Positions 1-9,375 of a DNA stretch of 64,000 nt are shown here, piece after piece. Numbering within the stretch: the first letter of the stretch is position 1; each line of letters opens with the position of its first letter. Below the pieces are notes generated by a model. That model saw only the letters and a list, made by a program, of their open reading frames with translations. It did no database searches and was not told where the DNA came from. This DNA comes from CAWJPY01 sp963844865 (lineage in GTDB: Bacteria > Acidobacteriota > Thermoanaerobaculia > Thermoanaerobaculales > Sulfomarinibacteraceae): assembly GCA_963844865.1 (NCBI GenBank), contig CAWJPY010000021.1:242581-306580 (forward strand), in the 5' to 3' direction. The translations under genes were made by a program, and so were the position numbers.

Positions 1-3000
1 GGACACCTCCGCCTGGCCGGCGGGGATGCCGGGGAAGGAGAACGATCCGTCGGCGCCGGTGTAGCTCACCCACTCCAGGCCGGCGGTCACGATCTCGCCG
101 TCGTCGTTCACCACGACCTGGGAGCGCAGGCGCACGTAGGCGTCGATGACGGCCTCGCCGCCGGCGTCGCGGACCACCCCCTCCACCTCGCCGAGGCCGG
201 CGAGGGACACGTCGAGCTCTGCGTCGAGGAAGCAGGAGGTCCCGAAGCCCTCGTCGTCCGAAGCGCAGAGCCGCACCTTGGTCGACTGCCCGCCGCGGTT
301 GCTGGCGGCGTCGTACGCCCGCACTCGGTACTTGAAGCCGACCGGGAGGTCGGCGAAGCGGAAGCCGCCGTCGCCGTCGGTGGCGTCGGTGGCCACCCAC
401 TCCTCGGGCAGCAGGCCCGCCTGCCGGTAAAGCTGCACGGTGACCGAGGGCGCCCCGGCCCCGCTCTCGGGGTAGGTGACGCTCCCCGACACCGAGCCCA
501 CCGGATCCAGGCACAGCGGCCCGTCCGCCGCCACCACTGCCCCCTCCTCGGCCAGGTGGTAGGTGTGGAGCGCGGCGCCGTGCAGGGGCGAGCTGGCGCG
601 CAGGTTCCAGGCCCGCAGGGACAGCCCGGTGAAGGCGAACGTCGCCTCGCCGTTCTCGTCCAGGGCCACGTCCAGGGCGCGCTCGGCGAGCTGTGGGATC
701 TCCAGGTTTGCGATGAACGGCGACGGCGCCCACTGCGGTCGCAGCTCCAGGTGCACCTCCTCGCCCGGCGCGAACGTCCCCGCGCCCCCGTGGCAGACGG
801 TGATCGTGCCCTGAACGGCGCCGCTGCCACGCAGCACGATTTCGAGGTCCGAGAGGACCTGGGCCGACTGCACCCGGCCGTCCAGCCAGCCGATCCTGCC
901 TCCCGCCGGCGCGTAAGCCCGCACCGAGAACCCTCCGGGCGGCAGCAGGTAGAAGGCGAACACGCCGTCGGCCTCGGTGGTGACCCGGGCCCGGGCGGCG
1001 TTGTCGATCCAGAGCTCGACGATCGCACCGGCAACCGGCACCAGCTCGCCGTCGACGCGGTCGAGGATGCGGCCGCTGATCGCGCCAGGGGCGGAGAAGT
1101 TGATGGTGAGGCGCTTGCCGTCATCGGACGGGTCCAGGGCCTCGGAGATGGTGCGCTCGCCGTAGAAGGGGTTGCGCGCGAAGACGGTGAGCGAGCCCCG
1201 GCGCTCGGGCACCTCCGGCACGTTCCAGATGTGGCAGATACCCTCGTCATCGGGCTCGCAAGGCTGCTCTCCCTCCTCGGGAACCGAGCCGATGGTCCCC
1301 CTACGGGTGACTCCGGGCTGGCGGTAGCCGATCGTCGACAGCACCCGGGCGGTGCCGCCGCCCGTGGTGTCGGCGACAGTCTCCACCTCCAGCGACACCG
1401 TCCCGCCGAGGATCACCTGCGCCTGGGCGGTGTGCCCCGAGTACAGGATCCGTACGTCGTCGGTCCGGCCCAGCCGCCCGCCGCTCGAGGCATGGAGGCT
1501 GTAGGAGCCGGGCAGAAGACTCTCCAACGCCACATTCCCGCCGGCATCAGTGGCGCCCTCGAAGAGGTGGCCCCAGTCGTCGACCGCCACCACCCGCACC
1601 GCCTGCCGGGGCGTCCCGTTGCGGTCGACCACGGTGGCCAGGATGCGGCCGGAGGTGCCCACCAGGTCCAGGTCCACCACCAGCTCCTGGCCCTCGGCGG
1701 TGAGGTCCACGGTACGGCCCGCACTCTCCCCGGAGGCGGGGTCGAGGGCCTGCAGGCTCAGGGTGCCGAGAGGAAGCCCCTCGAGCCGGTAGCCGCCGTC
1801 GATCCCCGTGACGGTGTACCTCCCACGCCCGTGGTCGATCACGTAGACACCGCCGGCCGGCGTCCGGAGGCCGGCATCAACCCTGTAGATCGTGCCGCGA
1901 ACGGTGCCGGTCGCCGCTCCCACGGTCACGATCTGGACGGTGTTGGCGGCGTCCCCCAGGAGCTGCTGCTGGTGCTCGGCCACATAGAGGCCGCGGGCGG
2001 CATCCCACACGCGGAATGTGGTCAGGCCGGCGGGCACGTCCGCCACCTGAAAGGCGCCCTCCTCGTCGGTGACGGCAACGTGGGTCGCCGCCTGGGAGCC
2101 GGGAGGCGACAGGAACACCTGCACCCCCGCCACCGGTTCGGCGGTGTCGCCGTCGAGCACGGTCCCCTCCACCTGTGCCAGAGGGGTGGTGCGGGTAGGC
2201 ATTACCAGGTCCAGGCGCGCCTCCCGGCCGGGGCCCGGGATCATGGCGGTGCCGAAGGTGTAGTCCCGGCCGTCCGAGGCCATCACCTGGATCGGGCCCA
2301 CCGGGAGGTCGGAGAGCCGGTAGCTGCCGTCGGCGTCCGGCACCGCGACCGCGTACTCCTCGGGATTGGTCACCGAGCGGCCGTGGACCTCGCCGGCGTC
2401 CAGGGGCGCACCGTCCTCGCGGGTCACGGTCCCCGCCACGTCCCCCCGCCCGACCATGAACAGGCTCAGGTCGCGGACGGTGGCGTCTCCCGCCAGGCTC
2501 GCCCGCAGCAGCGCCTGGTGGCCGCTGGCCGGGTCGCGGGCACGAATCAGGAAGGAGGCGTAGCGCGAGTCGACCTCGCCCTGGCGGTAGCGCACCGCGT
2601 CGAGCACGAAGCTTCCGGCCGCGTCCGCCCGCACCCGGTCGGAGAGCGCGAGCACCCAGTAGCTTCCCCCGAGCCAGTCGTACTGCTGGTGCTCATACAG
2701 CTCCACCTCGGCGCCGGGCACCAGGACGCCATCGCCGCGCACCACCACGCCGCGCACGGCGCCGGAGCGGAGCCCATCGCCGACGGCGACCGGCTCGTCC
2801 ACCAGCCCCAGCTCGCGCCCGCCCAGGAACGGCACTCCCGCCGCTCCGGTGGAGAGCGCGAGCTCCGCGTGCGAGGACAGTGCGGTGTCCGCGCTCAAGA
2901 TGAGGAAGTTGGGGTCGCTCTGGGTCGCCACCGCGTCCACCCGTCGCGGGCGGTCCCATGTCAGGGCGTCGAGCTCGAGGTGGGAGGCGATCAGCCAGTC

Positions 3001-5515
3001 GCTCACGTCCAGCGCGGAGGCCGCCTCGGCGTCCACGGGCTGGCTGAAGAGCAGCAGCAGGTTGCGGGCGGGGCCGCGGGTGACCGGGTTGCGGGTGCGG
3101 TCCAGGCGGGCGAGAAGCAGCCGCGGCTCCGGAGCCGGGCGCAGCTCCCGGCTGATCTCCTCTAGGGGCGCGCCGACGCCGTCGCCGTTGTTGTCGAGGT
3201 AGAGTGTCGAGGCTCTGTCCCTCCTGCTCGATCGTCATCCACGCCAGATGGTGGCCGTCCATCGAAATCTGCGAGGACGGCGCGAAACGCCGGGTGGAGC
3301 CGTCGGGCAGCACCAGCACGGCCTCCAGCTCGACCGCGCCGTCCGCGATGCCGGAGAGCTGCACCTGGTAGGAGGGCTCCGGCCAGCTACCGTCGTCGTC
3401 CACCGGGATCGGCAGAACCGCCACCTCGCCCGCCCAACCGCCGCCGTCCACCTGGAGGATGGCCGCGCCGGGCAGGTCGCGCGCGAACTCCTCGACGTCG
3501 GCGCGCTGGCCCGCGCTGCGCAGGTGCGACCCCATCCCCTCCAGGGCGAGCCGGGCGCTGCCGTCGAAGCCTGCTCCCTCCGCATACACGATCAGGGCGG
3601 GACGCCCGCTGATGGCGGTCTCCTCGAGCTCTGCGAACGCCGCCTCGGGCCCCAGGGCCCCGATCCGCGCCGCGATGGCCGCCGCCAGGTGGCCCTCCAG
3701 CTCGGCGCCGCGACGCGACGCCCGGCGCAGGGCGTCGAAGCCGCTGCTGGCGAGGTCGGTCCCCAGCCACTTCATTCCCAACGCCTCCAGCGCCCAGTCG
3801 AGGTCGGCGCCGTAGGCGGAGCGGTAGGCCGCCGCGGCCAGCTCGGAGCCGCGGAACTGGACGGTCGCCTCGCCGATGGGCGGTAGGTCCACCGCCGAGC
3901 CGGCGGGAGCCTTGGCCAGCGAGTAGGCCAGACCGAGCAGCTCCATGGCCGAGGTGCGGAAGCCCTCGGGCAGGGCGTCCACCTCCGGCGGCAGCACCAG
4001 CGACTCCGGCGACAGGGGGATGTTGAGCTCGCCGACCCCGACCTCGAAGCGGAAGCTGGCGTCGATCGGGCTCGAGGAGTTGAAGCCGCTCGCCACCACC
4101 CGCCCGGTCTGGAGCGCCTCCAGCCGCCAGGCGACCATGGCCTCCTCCCCGGGCAGCAGCTCGCCCACCGTCTGGTCCGGGTCGGGCTCCACCAGCACCG
4201 CGCCGCTGAGGGAGCTCTCGGGCAGGCGCATGGAGAGGTCGTAGACAGGGGTGGTGCCGGTGTTGGCGATGACCACCCGGAAGTCGTACTGCTCGCCGGC
4301 GCGCACCGTCCGGGGGTGGAAGAAGGTGAGGGCGAAGCGGGGGTCGCGGACCAGCACCACGCCCGGGATCGCGCCCTCCACGGGGACCGTCTCTCCGGAG
4401 GCGAGCCCGCGCAGCTCGCCGGTGAGGTGGGCGGTGACCATGTGCCGCCCCTGCTCGAGGCCTTCCACCAGCCAGGTCGCCTCGCCGGAGGCCCCGGCCA
4501 CGATGATCGCGAGGTCATCCGCGGTCCCCGGCTCACCGTCCGGGCCCGGGTCGAGGATGGGCAGCGGCTCCCCGGGCACGGTGGGGGGTGTGGTCTCGGC
4601 CTGGCGGACCCCCCCGTCGCCGAGCTCCAGTACTGCGGAGAGGTCGCCGAGCTCGATGCCGCTTTCTGCCAGGGCGCCGTTTTGGACCACCACGATCACC
4701 GCGAAGAACTGGTTCAGGAAGGCGACGTCGGAGGGGAAGATCAGGAAGCCGGGGATGGTGGGCGGCTCGCCGTTCAGGTCCTCCAGGATCTCCGAGGTCG
4801 GCTCGCCATCGCCGCTGGACGGCCGCAATGTGCCGGGGTTGACCCTCGGCAGCCTGATCTCCACCGCCCCCGACGGGGGCTTCGGAAACTCGTAGGTCCC
4901 CGGCGGCTCGAGCACCGTCAGCCCCTGAGGGCCGTTGACCAGGTCGAAGCCGACCTCATAGGTCCCGCTCTCGAGGGCGAAGCCGACGGTGTAGTGGTAT
5001 GCCGTATGGCTGCCCTGGTCGATGACGATGCCGTAGGAGGCCATCTCCTCCCGGGTCAGAGGGCGTGAGGTGACGGACGCGATCACGAGCCGGTGGACCA
5101 GGATCTCGACCGTGCTCGGCTGCGCCTCCATGACCACCCTGCCGCCATCCACGAGGCGGATGCCGGACAGGCTGTACCGGCCCTCTCGGCTGAGCCCCGG
5201 GATCTGGAAGGGCTCACCCGGCAGGGTTGACAGCGACAGGGGCTCGCTCAGGCCGGGCCCCCCCAGCTCCGCCTCGACCTTCAGGCCCGCCGGAGCGGCG
5301 CCGACCGCTAGGTCCCCAAGCACCGTCCTGACCACCGTCGGCCGGCCCGGGTCCACTTCCTGGAACTCGGGCTCCACGCGGAGCACGGCGCCTCTGATGA
5401 GGAGCTCGCCGCTCGTCAGCTCCGCAGTCCAACCACTTGCGGTGACACACAGTCCGAGAACGATCGTCACCCCCAGGGCTCCACGCCACGGGGTCAGGGT
5501 GCGGGCGGTCACCAC
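1..5515 (-). CDS. Giant secreted protein with carboxypeptidase-regulatory-like repeats (partial, one frameshift)
   Basis: A large exported protein whose C-terminus lies beyond the left edge of the window. It starts at a GTG at 5515 with AGGAGG 6 nt upstream. Residues 1-31 form a signal peptide. About 700 residues of beta-rich sequence follow, including a CARDB/DUF11-like stretch near residues 390-490. The part encoded by positions 1 to about 3200 is a string of roughly nine carboxypeptidase-regulatory-like repeats, each starting with a G-x-V-x-G-x-V strand and ending DGxFxFxxLPxG. The frame shifts once between 3195 and 3230; deleting one base in the G-rich run restores a single frame of more than 1,830 residues. 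It is probably a cell-surface structural or adhesive protein; its partner is unknown. Confidence 0.8.
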
Positions 5516-5971
5516 TGTGAGCCTCCTGATCGTGCACAGGTGAGCTGAGGGAGGAGATGGCGCGGGGACATCGGCGATCGCCGGGGCCGATTCGCCTTCC
5601 GGTCACGGAGGCGAGACGACGGCTCCACCCCGGTGCGTGAAAAGTCCCCTGCACCGTCTGCCCTGATGCGCCCGCCGGGCGAGCCCGAGGTCCCGCCGCG
5701 CGCAATCGAGCGCCCGGGTTGTCGAGGACGACGCAACCGCCGACTCCTCCATCCGGCTGTGGTCTCCCAAGTCCAAGTTGTGAAAATGACCTTCTCAAGT
5801 TAGTGCAGGCGATGGGGGATTGCAAGAGCCGAACGCCAGATCTACCTGAGACCTCTTGCCGGCTGGCGCCGGCGGCCGAGTTGGCTAAGCGGACACGCGT
5901 GAGGAAGGTCGGGTAGGGCCGACGGGGAGACTTATGGCATGGGTGAAGCGGGCTTCTGGCATACTGCGGGC
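5516..5971. other. Intergenic region between divergent genes
   Basis: About 450 bp between a leftward and a rightward gene. The AGGAGG ribosome site of the leftward gene is at 5522-5527 and the -10 box of the phosphatase is at 5960-5965. I see no convincing gene, tRNA or riboswitch in the rest. Confidence 0.5.
5960..5971 (+). promoter_or_regulatory. Leaderless-type promoter, -10 box CATACT
   Basis: CATACT at 5960-5965 is followed by six bases and then the ATG at 5972, with no ribosome binding site. A start site the usual 6-7 nt below the -10 box would fall on the start codon, so the transcript is probably leaderless. This also favours 5972 over the upstream ATG at 5939. Confidence 0.5.
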
Positions 5972-6628
5972 ATGGGTGACGATGCGGTGCGGTTGCTGCT
6001 GGTCCGGCACGGGCAGGTGGACGCCAACCTGGAGTACAGGTTCCTGGGGCGGCGGGACGACCCGTTGAACGCCACCGGGGAGCGGCAGGCGGAGCTGCTG
6101 GCGGAGCTGTTCACCGAGGTGCACGTGGACGCGGTGCTGGCGAGCCCGTTGGCCAGGACGAGGCGGACGGCGGAGGCCATCGCACGGGCCGCCGGGGTGG
6201 GTGTGGTGGCCGAGGAGCGCCTGATCGAGCTGGACTTCGGGGACTGGGACGGGCTCAGCCGGGACGAGGTGACGGCTCGCGATCCGCAGGGCATGCAGGT
6301 GTTGAGGGAGTGGGACGGCGATCCCACGCTGGCCGCTCCCGGCGGGGAGTCGCTGGGGGCGGTGCAGGCGCGGGTGGTGGACCTGGCGGAGGAGCTGGCG
6401 CGGCGGCGGCCCGGTGAGACGGTGGTGGCGGTCACGCACATGGGCCCCATCAAGGCCCTGCTGTGCGCCGCCCTCGGGGTGGACCTGGGGGTGTCGCGGC
6501 GCCTGTTCCTGGACCCGGCCACCATTAGCGTGGTGGACTGGTCGCGGCGGCCCCTGGTGCGCCTCTTCAACTCCCACGCCCACCTGGGCTGGATGAACGC
6601 CCGCTGGCTGCGGCCGCGCTCCCGGTAG
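5972..6628 (+). CDS. Histidine phosphatase family protein (phosphoglycerate-mutase-like)
   Basis: A 218-residue cytosolic enzyme of the histidine phosphatase superfamily. The N-terminus carries the catalytic RHG motif (LLVRHGQ), followed by SPLxRTxxTA with the second conserved arginine, an E-x-DFGDWDG segment and the second catalytic histidine in VTHMGPI. The family forms a phosphohistidine intermediate; members act on alpha-ribazole phosphate, phosphoglycerate or other phosphate esters. The sequence does not fix the substrate, and no cobalamin genes are nearby. The in-frame ATG at 5939 would add 11 unconserved residues. The methyltransferase gene follows on the same strand after 87 bp. Confidence 0.85.
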   Translation: MGDDAVRLLLVRHGQVDANLEYRFLGRRDDPLNATGERQAELLAELFTEVHVDAVLASPLARTRRTAEAIARAAGVGVVAEERLIELDFGDWDGLSRDEVTARDPQGMQVLREWDGDPTLAAPGGESLGAVQARVVDLAEELARRRPGETVVAVTHMGPIKALLCAALGVDLGVSRRLFLDPATISVVDWSRRPLVRLFNSHAHLGWMNARWLRPRSR

Positions 6629-6702
6629 GGCGCGCCCGGACCCCTTCCCACCACTCCCCCACCCCGGCCTGTGAGGCCCGCGGAGGTGTGCTGCTCCCGT
6701 GC

Positions 6703-6715
6703 TAGGCTCCGGCTG
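6703..6715 (+). promoter_or_regulatory. Leaderless-type promoter, -10 box TAGGCT
   Basis: TAGGCT at 6703-6708 is separated by seven bases from the ATG at 6716 and there is no SD sequence. The box is weaker than the others of this kind in the window. Confidence 0.35.
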
Positions 6716-7477
6716 ATGGACGTCCCCCTCGCCACCAGGCTCGACGCCGCGCTGAAAGGGATCGAGCCCGACCCCGAGGAGCGCCGGCAGCTCGTGCGCC
6801 TGATGCGGCTGTTCGCCGACCGCGAGACGCCGCCGGGAGCGGACGGCCGCTTCCCCCTGTACGAGGAGCTGTACGGGCGTTTCATGGACGCGGTCGCCGC
6901 CGGGGAGGGTGAGGAGATCGAGGAGCGCTTCCTGGACCTGTACGCCCACGTGCACATGCACGAGGCGCCGTACAGCAAGGCCGAGCGCCACCGTGTGGAC
7001 GCCAGCGGCGGCTACTGGTGCCACGCCGGGGGGCTGTCGCCGCTGCTCAGGGCGGGGCCGTGGATCTCACCCGACACGGTCAGCGCGGACCTGGGCGCCG
7101 GCAACGGGCTGCAGGGGCTGCTCCTGCAGGCGCTCTACCCCCACCGCCTGACGATCCAGCTCGAGATCAGCGCCGCCATGGTGGAGATCGGGCGCGAGCT
7201 GCAGGCGTGGTTGGAGGTGCCGCCGGAGCGGGTGCGGTGGGTGGTGGCGGACCTCATGGAGGCGCCGCTGCCGGACGCGGACTTCCTGTACCTGTACCGC
7301 CCGGTCCGGCCACGGGGGCCGGGGATCGCCTTCTACGAGCGCCTGGCACGGCACCTGGAGGGCTCCCGCACGGAGGTGGTGTTCAGCATCGCCGACTGCC
7401 TGGACGAGTTCCTCGGCGACGGCTTCGAGGCGTTCTACGACGACGGCCACCTCACCTGCTACCGGCGCGCGCGGTAG
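6716..7477 (+). CDS. Class I SAM-dependent methyltransferase
   Basis: A 253-residue cytosolic protein with a Rossmann-type methyltransferase core. The SAM-binding motif I is DLGAGNG near residue 122. The next strand ends in an acidic residue (IQLEIS), and a VVADLMEAPLP segment matches the position of motif III. The N-terminal ~110 residues are helical and do not match a family I know, and the substrate cannot be read from the sequence. The ATG at 6716 is chosen because of the -10 box 7 nt upstream; an in-frame ATG at 6671 would add 15 residues of low-complexity sequence. The gene is convergent with the SDR gene, 17 bp away. Confidence 0.75.
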   Translation: MDVPLATRLDAALKGIEPDPEERRQLVRLMRLFADRETPPGADGRFPLYEELYGRFMDAVAAGEGEEIEERFLDLYAHVHMHEAPYSKAERHRVDASGGYWCHAGGLSPLLRAGPWISPDTVSADLGAGNGLQGLLLQALYPHRLTIQLEISAAMVEIGRELQAWLEVPPERVRWVVADLMEAPLPDADFLYLYRPVRPRGPGIAFYERLARHLEGSRTEVVFSIADCLDEFLGDGFEAFYDDGHLTCYRRAR

Positions 7478-7494
7478 GCGGCGCACCGGGGGGT

Positions 7495-8331
7495 TCAGCG
7501 CCGCAGCCGGTGGAGCCCGAAGCGGCGCGAAAGGAGCCGGTCGCGCAGGCCGGTCGGGAGATGCCGCAGGAACGGGATGAGGTGGGCGCCGCGGCCGTAG
7601 CGCACGACGGTGGGCGGGTTGCCGGACAGGGTGGCCCGGGCGACCCGGCGGGCGAGCTCGGAGGCCGGGGCGGGCCGCTGCTGGGAGGCGTTCGCCCGCG
7701 CCTCGATGAAGTCGGCCACCGGCTGGTAGAGGGAGCCTGGCGAGCGGTAGCGCTCGAGGCCGCGGCCGGCGTGGTCGGCGAAGGCGGAGGCGATGCCTCC
7801 CGGCTGCACCAGGAGCACGCGGATGCCGAAGGGGGCGACCTCCATGCGGAGGGCGTCGGAGAGCAGGTGCAGGCCCGCCTTGGAGGCGCAGTAGGCGCCG
7901 GCGAAGGGGGTCGCGGTGACGCCCACCACGCTGCCGATGTTCACGATGCGCCCCCAGCCGCGCTGGGCCATGTCGGGGATGACGGCGCGGATCAGGCGCA
8001 CGGGCCCCACCAGGTTGGTGTCCAGCTCCCGGCGGAGCTCGTCCTGGTGCAGCTCCGCCACCGGCCCGATGAGGCCGAAGCCCGCGTTGTTCACCAGGAC
8101 GTCCACCTGCCCGCCCCAGTCCAGGGCCGCGGTGAGAGCGCCGCTGATGCTCTCGGGATCGGTGACGTCGAGCCGGCAGGTGAGGACGTCGCGGTCTTGG
8201 AGGTCGGCCAGGGTGTCGGGCCGGCGCGCGGTGGCCACGACCCGCTGGCCCGAGCGCACGAACTCCTTCACCAGGGCGCGGCCGATGCCCGAGGAGCAGC
8301 CGGTGATCAGGACGATGCGGGGCTCGGTCAT
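7495..8331 (-). CDS. Short-chain dehydrogenase/reductase (SDR) family oxidoreductase
   Basis: A 278-residue classical SDR. It has the N-terminal TGCSSGIG nucleotide-binding motif, the LDVTD segment, NNAG, an active-site serine in NIGSVVG and the YCASK catalytic Tyr/Lys pair near residue 146, followed by the PGG segment. The residues match NAD(P)-dependent reductases of lipids, steroids or quinones; the substrate is unknown. The start at 8331 has a GGAGGGGAG ribosome site, and its ATGA overlaps the stop of the upstream hydrolase gene, so the two are translationally coupled. A shared lipid- or ester-related step is an inference from that coupling. Confidence 0.9.
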   Translation of the reverse strand: MTEPRIVLITGCSSGIGRALVKEFVRSGQRVVATARRPDTLADLQDRDVLTCRLDVTDPESISGALTAALDWGGQVDVLVNNAGFGLIGPVAELHQDELRRELDTNLVGPVRLIRAVIPDMAQRGWGRIVNIGSVVGVTATPFAGAYCASKAGLHLLSDALRMEVAPFGIRVLLVQPGGIASAFADHAGRGLERYRSPGSLYQPVADFIEARANASQQRPAPASELARRVARATLSGNPPTVVRYGRGAHLIPFLRHLPTGLRDRLLSRRFGLHRLRR

Positions 8332-9188
8332 GGCGTTCTCCCCTCCGCGGGCGCGGTGCACTCGGCGATGAACCGCCCGATGGCCTCGAAGTAGGCCGCG
8401 CCTCCCACCAGGTAGGTCTCGTTATGCCCGGCGCCCGCCACGTCGACGAAGCGCTTAGGCTCCGGCGCGGCCTCGAACAGGCGCCGGCCGAGGGCGTAGG
8501 GCACCACCCCGTCGTCTGGCGAGTGGATGTGGAGCTTGGGCGCGCGCACGCTGAGGATCTTGGCCGCGGAGTCCATGCGGGTGCGCAGGAGCGCCCGCGG
8601 CACCCAGGGGAAGTACCGGGCGGCCATGTCCCTCATGGACGAGAAGCTGGACTCCACGATGAGGCCCGCCGGCTCCACGCGGCTCGCCAGGTCGACCGCG
8701 ACCGCGCCCCCGAGAGAGCGGCCGAGGACGACGATCCGGGACGGGGTGACCCCCCGGTCCTCGGTGAGGAACCTCCACGCGGCATCGGCGTCACGGTAGA
8801 GCCCCCGCTCGCTCGGCCTCCCCTCGGACCGCCCGTAGCCCCGGTAGTCGACGATCACGACGTCTGCGCCCAGCCGCGCCAGGCGCAGCACCAGGTCGGC
8901 GCGATCGGAGAGGTTGCCGGCGTTGCCGTGGAAGAAGAGCACCACCGGCAGCGCGGCTCCGGGCGCCTCCTGCGGCCGGCACCACCAGCCGTGCAGCTTT
9001 ACCCCGTCGGCGGCGGCGAAGAAGCAGTCCTCCAGGGAGCAGCCGGAGCCGCGGCTCACCCTCTCGGTGTCCCAGGAACCCTCGGGGAACCGGGTCGGGT
9101 AGTAGATGAGGTGCTCCTCGAGCGCCACCACAACGGTCAGGATGGTAGCGCACGCCACGGCCGCCACGATCACCCATCGCCACGTCAT
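8328..9188 (-). CDS. Membrane-anchored alpha/beta hydrolase (Bem46/ABHD13-like)
   Basis: A 286-residue protein with one N-terminal membrane segment (WVIVAAVACATILTVVVAL) and then an alpha/beta hydrolase domain, probably on the periplasmic side. The nucleophile elbow is GRSLGG, the acid is in HSPDDGVVP and the histidine in GAGHNE. The order and the HGNAGN oxyanion motif match the Bem46/ABHD13-type serine hydrolases. The start at 9188 is preferred because GGAG lies 7 nt upstream; upstream in-frame ATGs at 9203 and 9284 add unconserved residues. It overlaps the SDR gene by ATGA. The substrate is unknown. Confidence 0.85.
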   Translation of the reverse strand: MTWRWVIVAAVACATILTVVVALEEHLIYYPTRFPEGSWDTERVSRGSGCSLEDCFFAAADGVKLHGWWCRPQEAPGAALPVVLFFHGNAGNLSDRADLVLRLARLGADVVIVDYRGYGRSEGRPSERGLYRDADAAWRFLTEDRGVTPSRIVVLGRSLGGAVAVDLASRVEPAGLIVESSFSSMRDMAARYFPWVPRALLRTRMDSAAKILSVRAPKLHIHSPDDGVVPYALGRRLFEAAPEPKRFVDVAGAGHNETYLVGGAAYFEAIGRFIAECTAPAEGRTP

Positions 9189-9343
9189 CCGAGCACTCCG
9201 CATCCGGCAGCAGCGCTGCACGTCGCGTACGTCAAGGCCGGCGCCGGGTACCCCGTCTGTCGCCGCGTGCTGCGCGGTCGCCAAGGCCGAAGGAGACGCC
9301 TGGCGCCGCTTCTGGAGCTCCCGGCGCCGCGAGGGGGGCTCGC

Positions 9344-9375
9344 CTCACGCCCTCACGTCCTAACGCCCTCACGTC
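9344..9375 (-). repeat. Four tandem 8-bp units abutting a stop codon
   Basis: On the plus strand the units are CTCACGCC, CTCACGTC, CTAACGCC and CTCACGTC. The array ends at the base next to the cytochrome stop codon at 9376-9378. On the coding strand it reads as G-rich GACGTGAG-type octamers directly after the gene. Confidence 0.7.

Noticed and set aside
556..3165. A long open frame on the plus strand (869 codons) opposite the giant repeat protein.
   Set aside because: It is rich in Gly, Arg, His and Val without domain features, as expected for the reverse of a GC-rich gene; the minus strand encodes recognisable repeats.
5868..5920. A stretch (ggccgagttggctaagcgg) that looks like the D-arm of a serine or leucine tRNA.
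   Set aside because: No acceptor stem, anticodon arm or T-arm (no GGTTC-type loop) can be formed around it.
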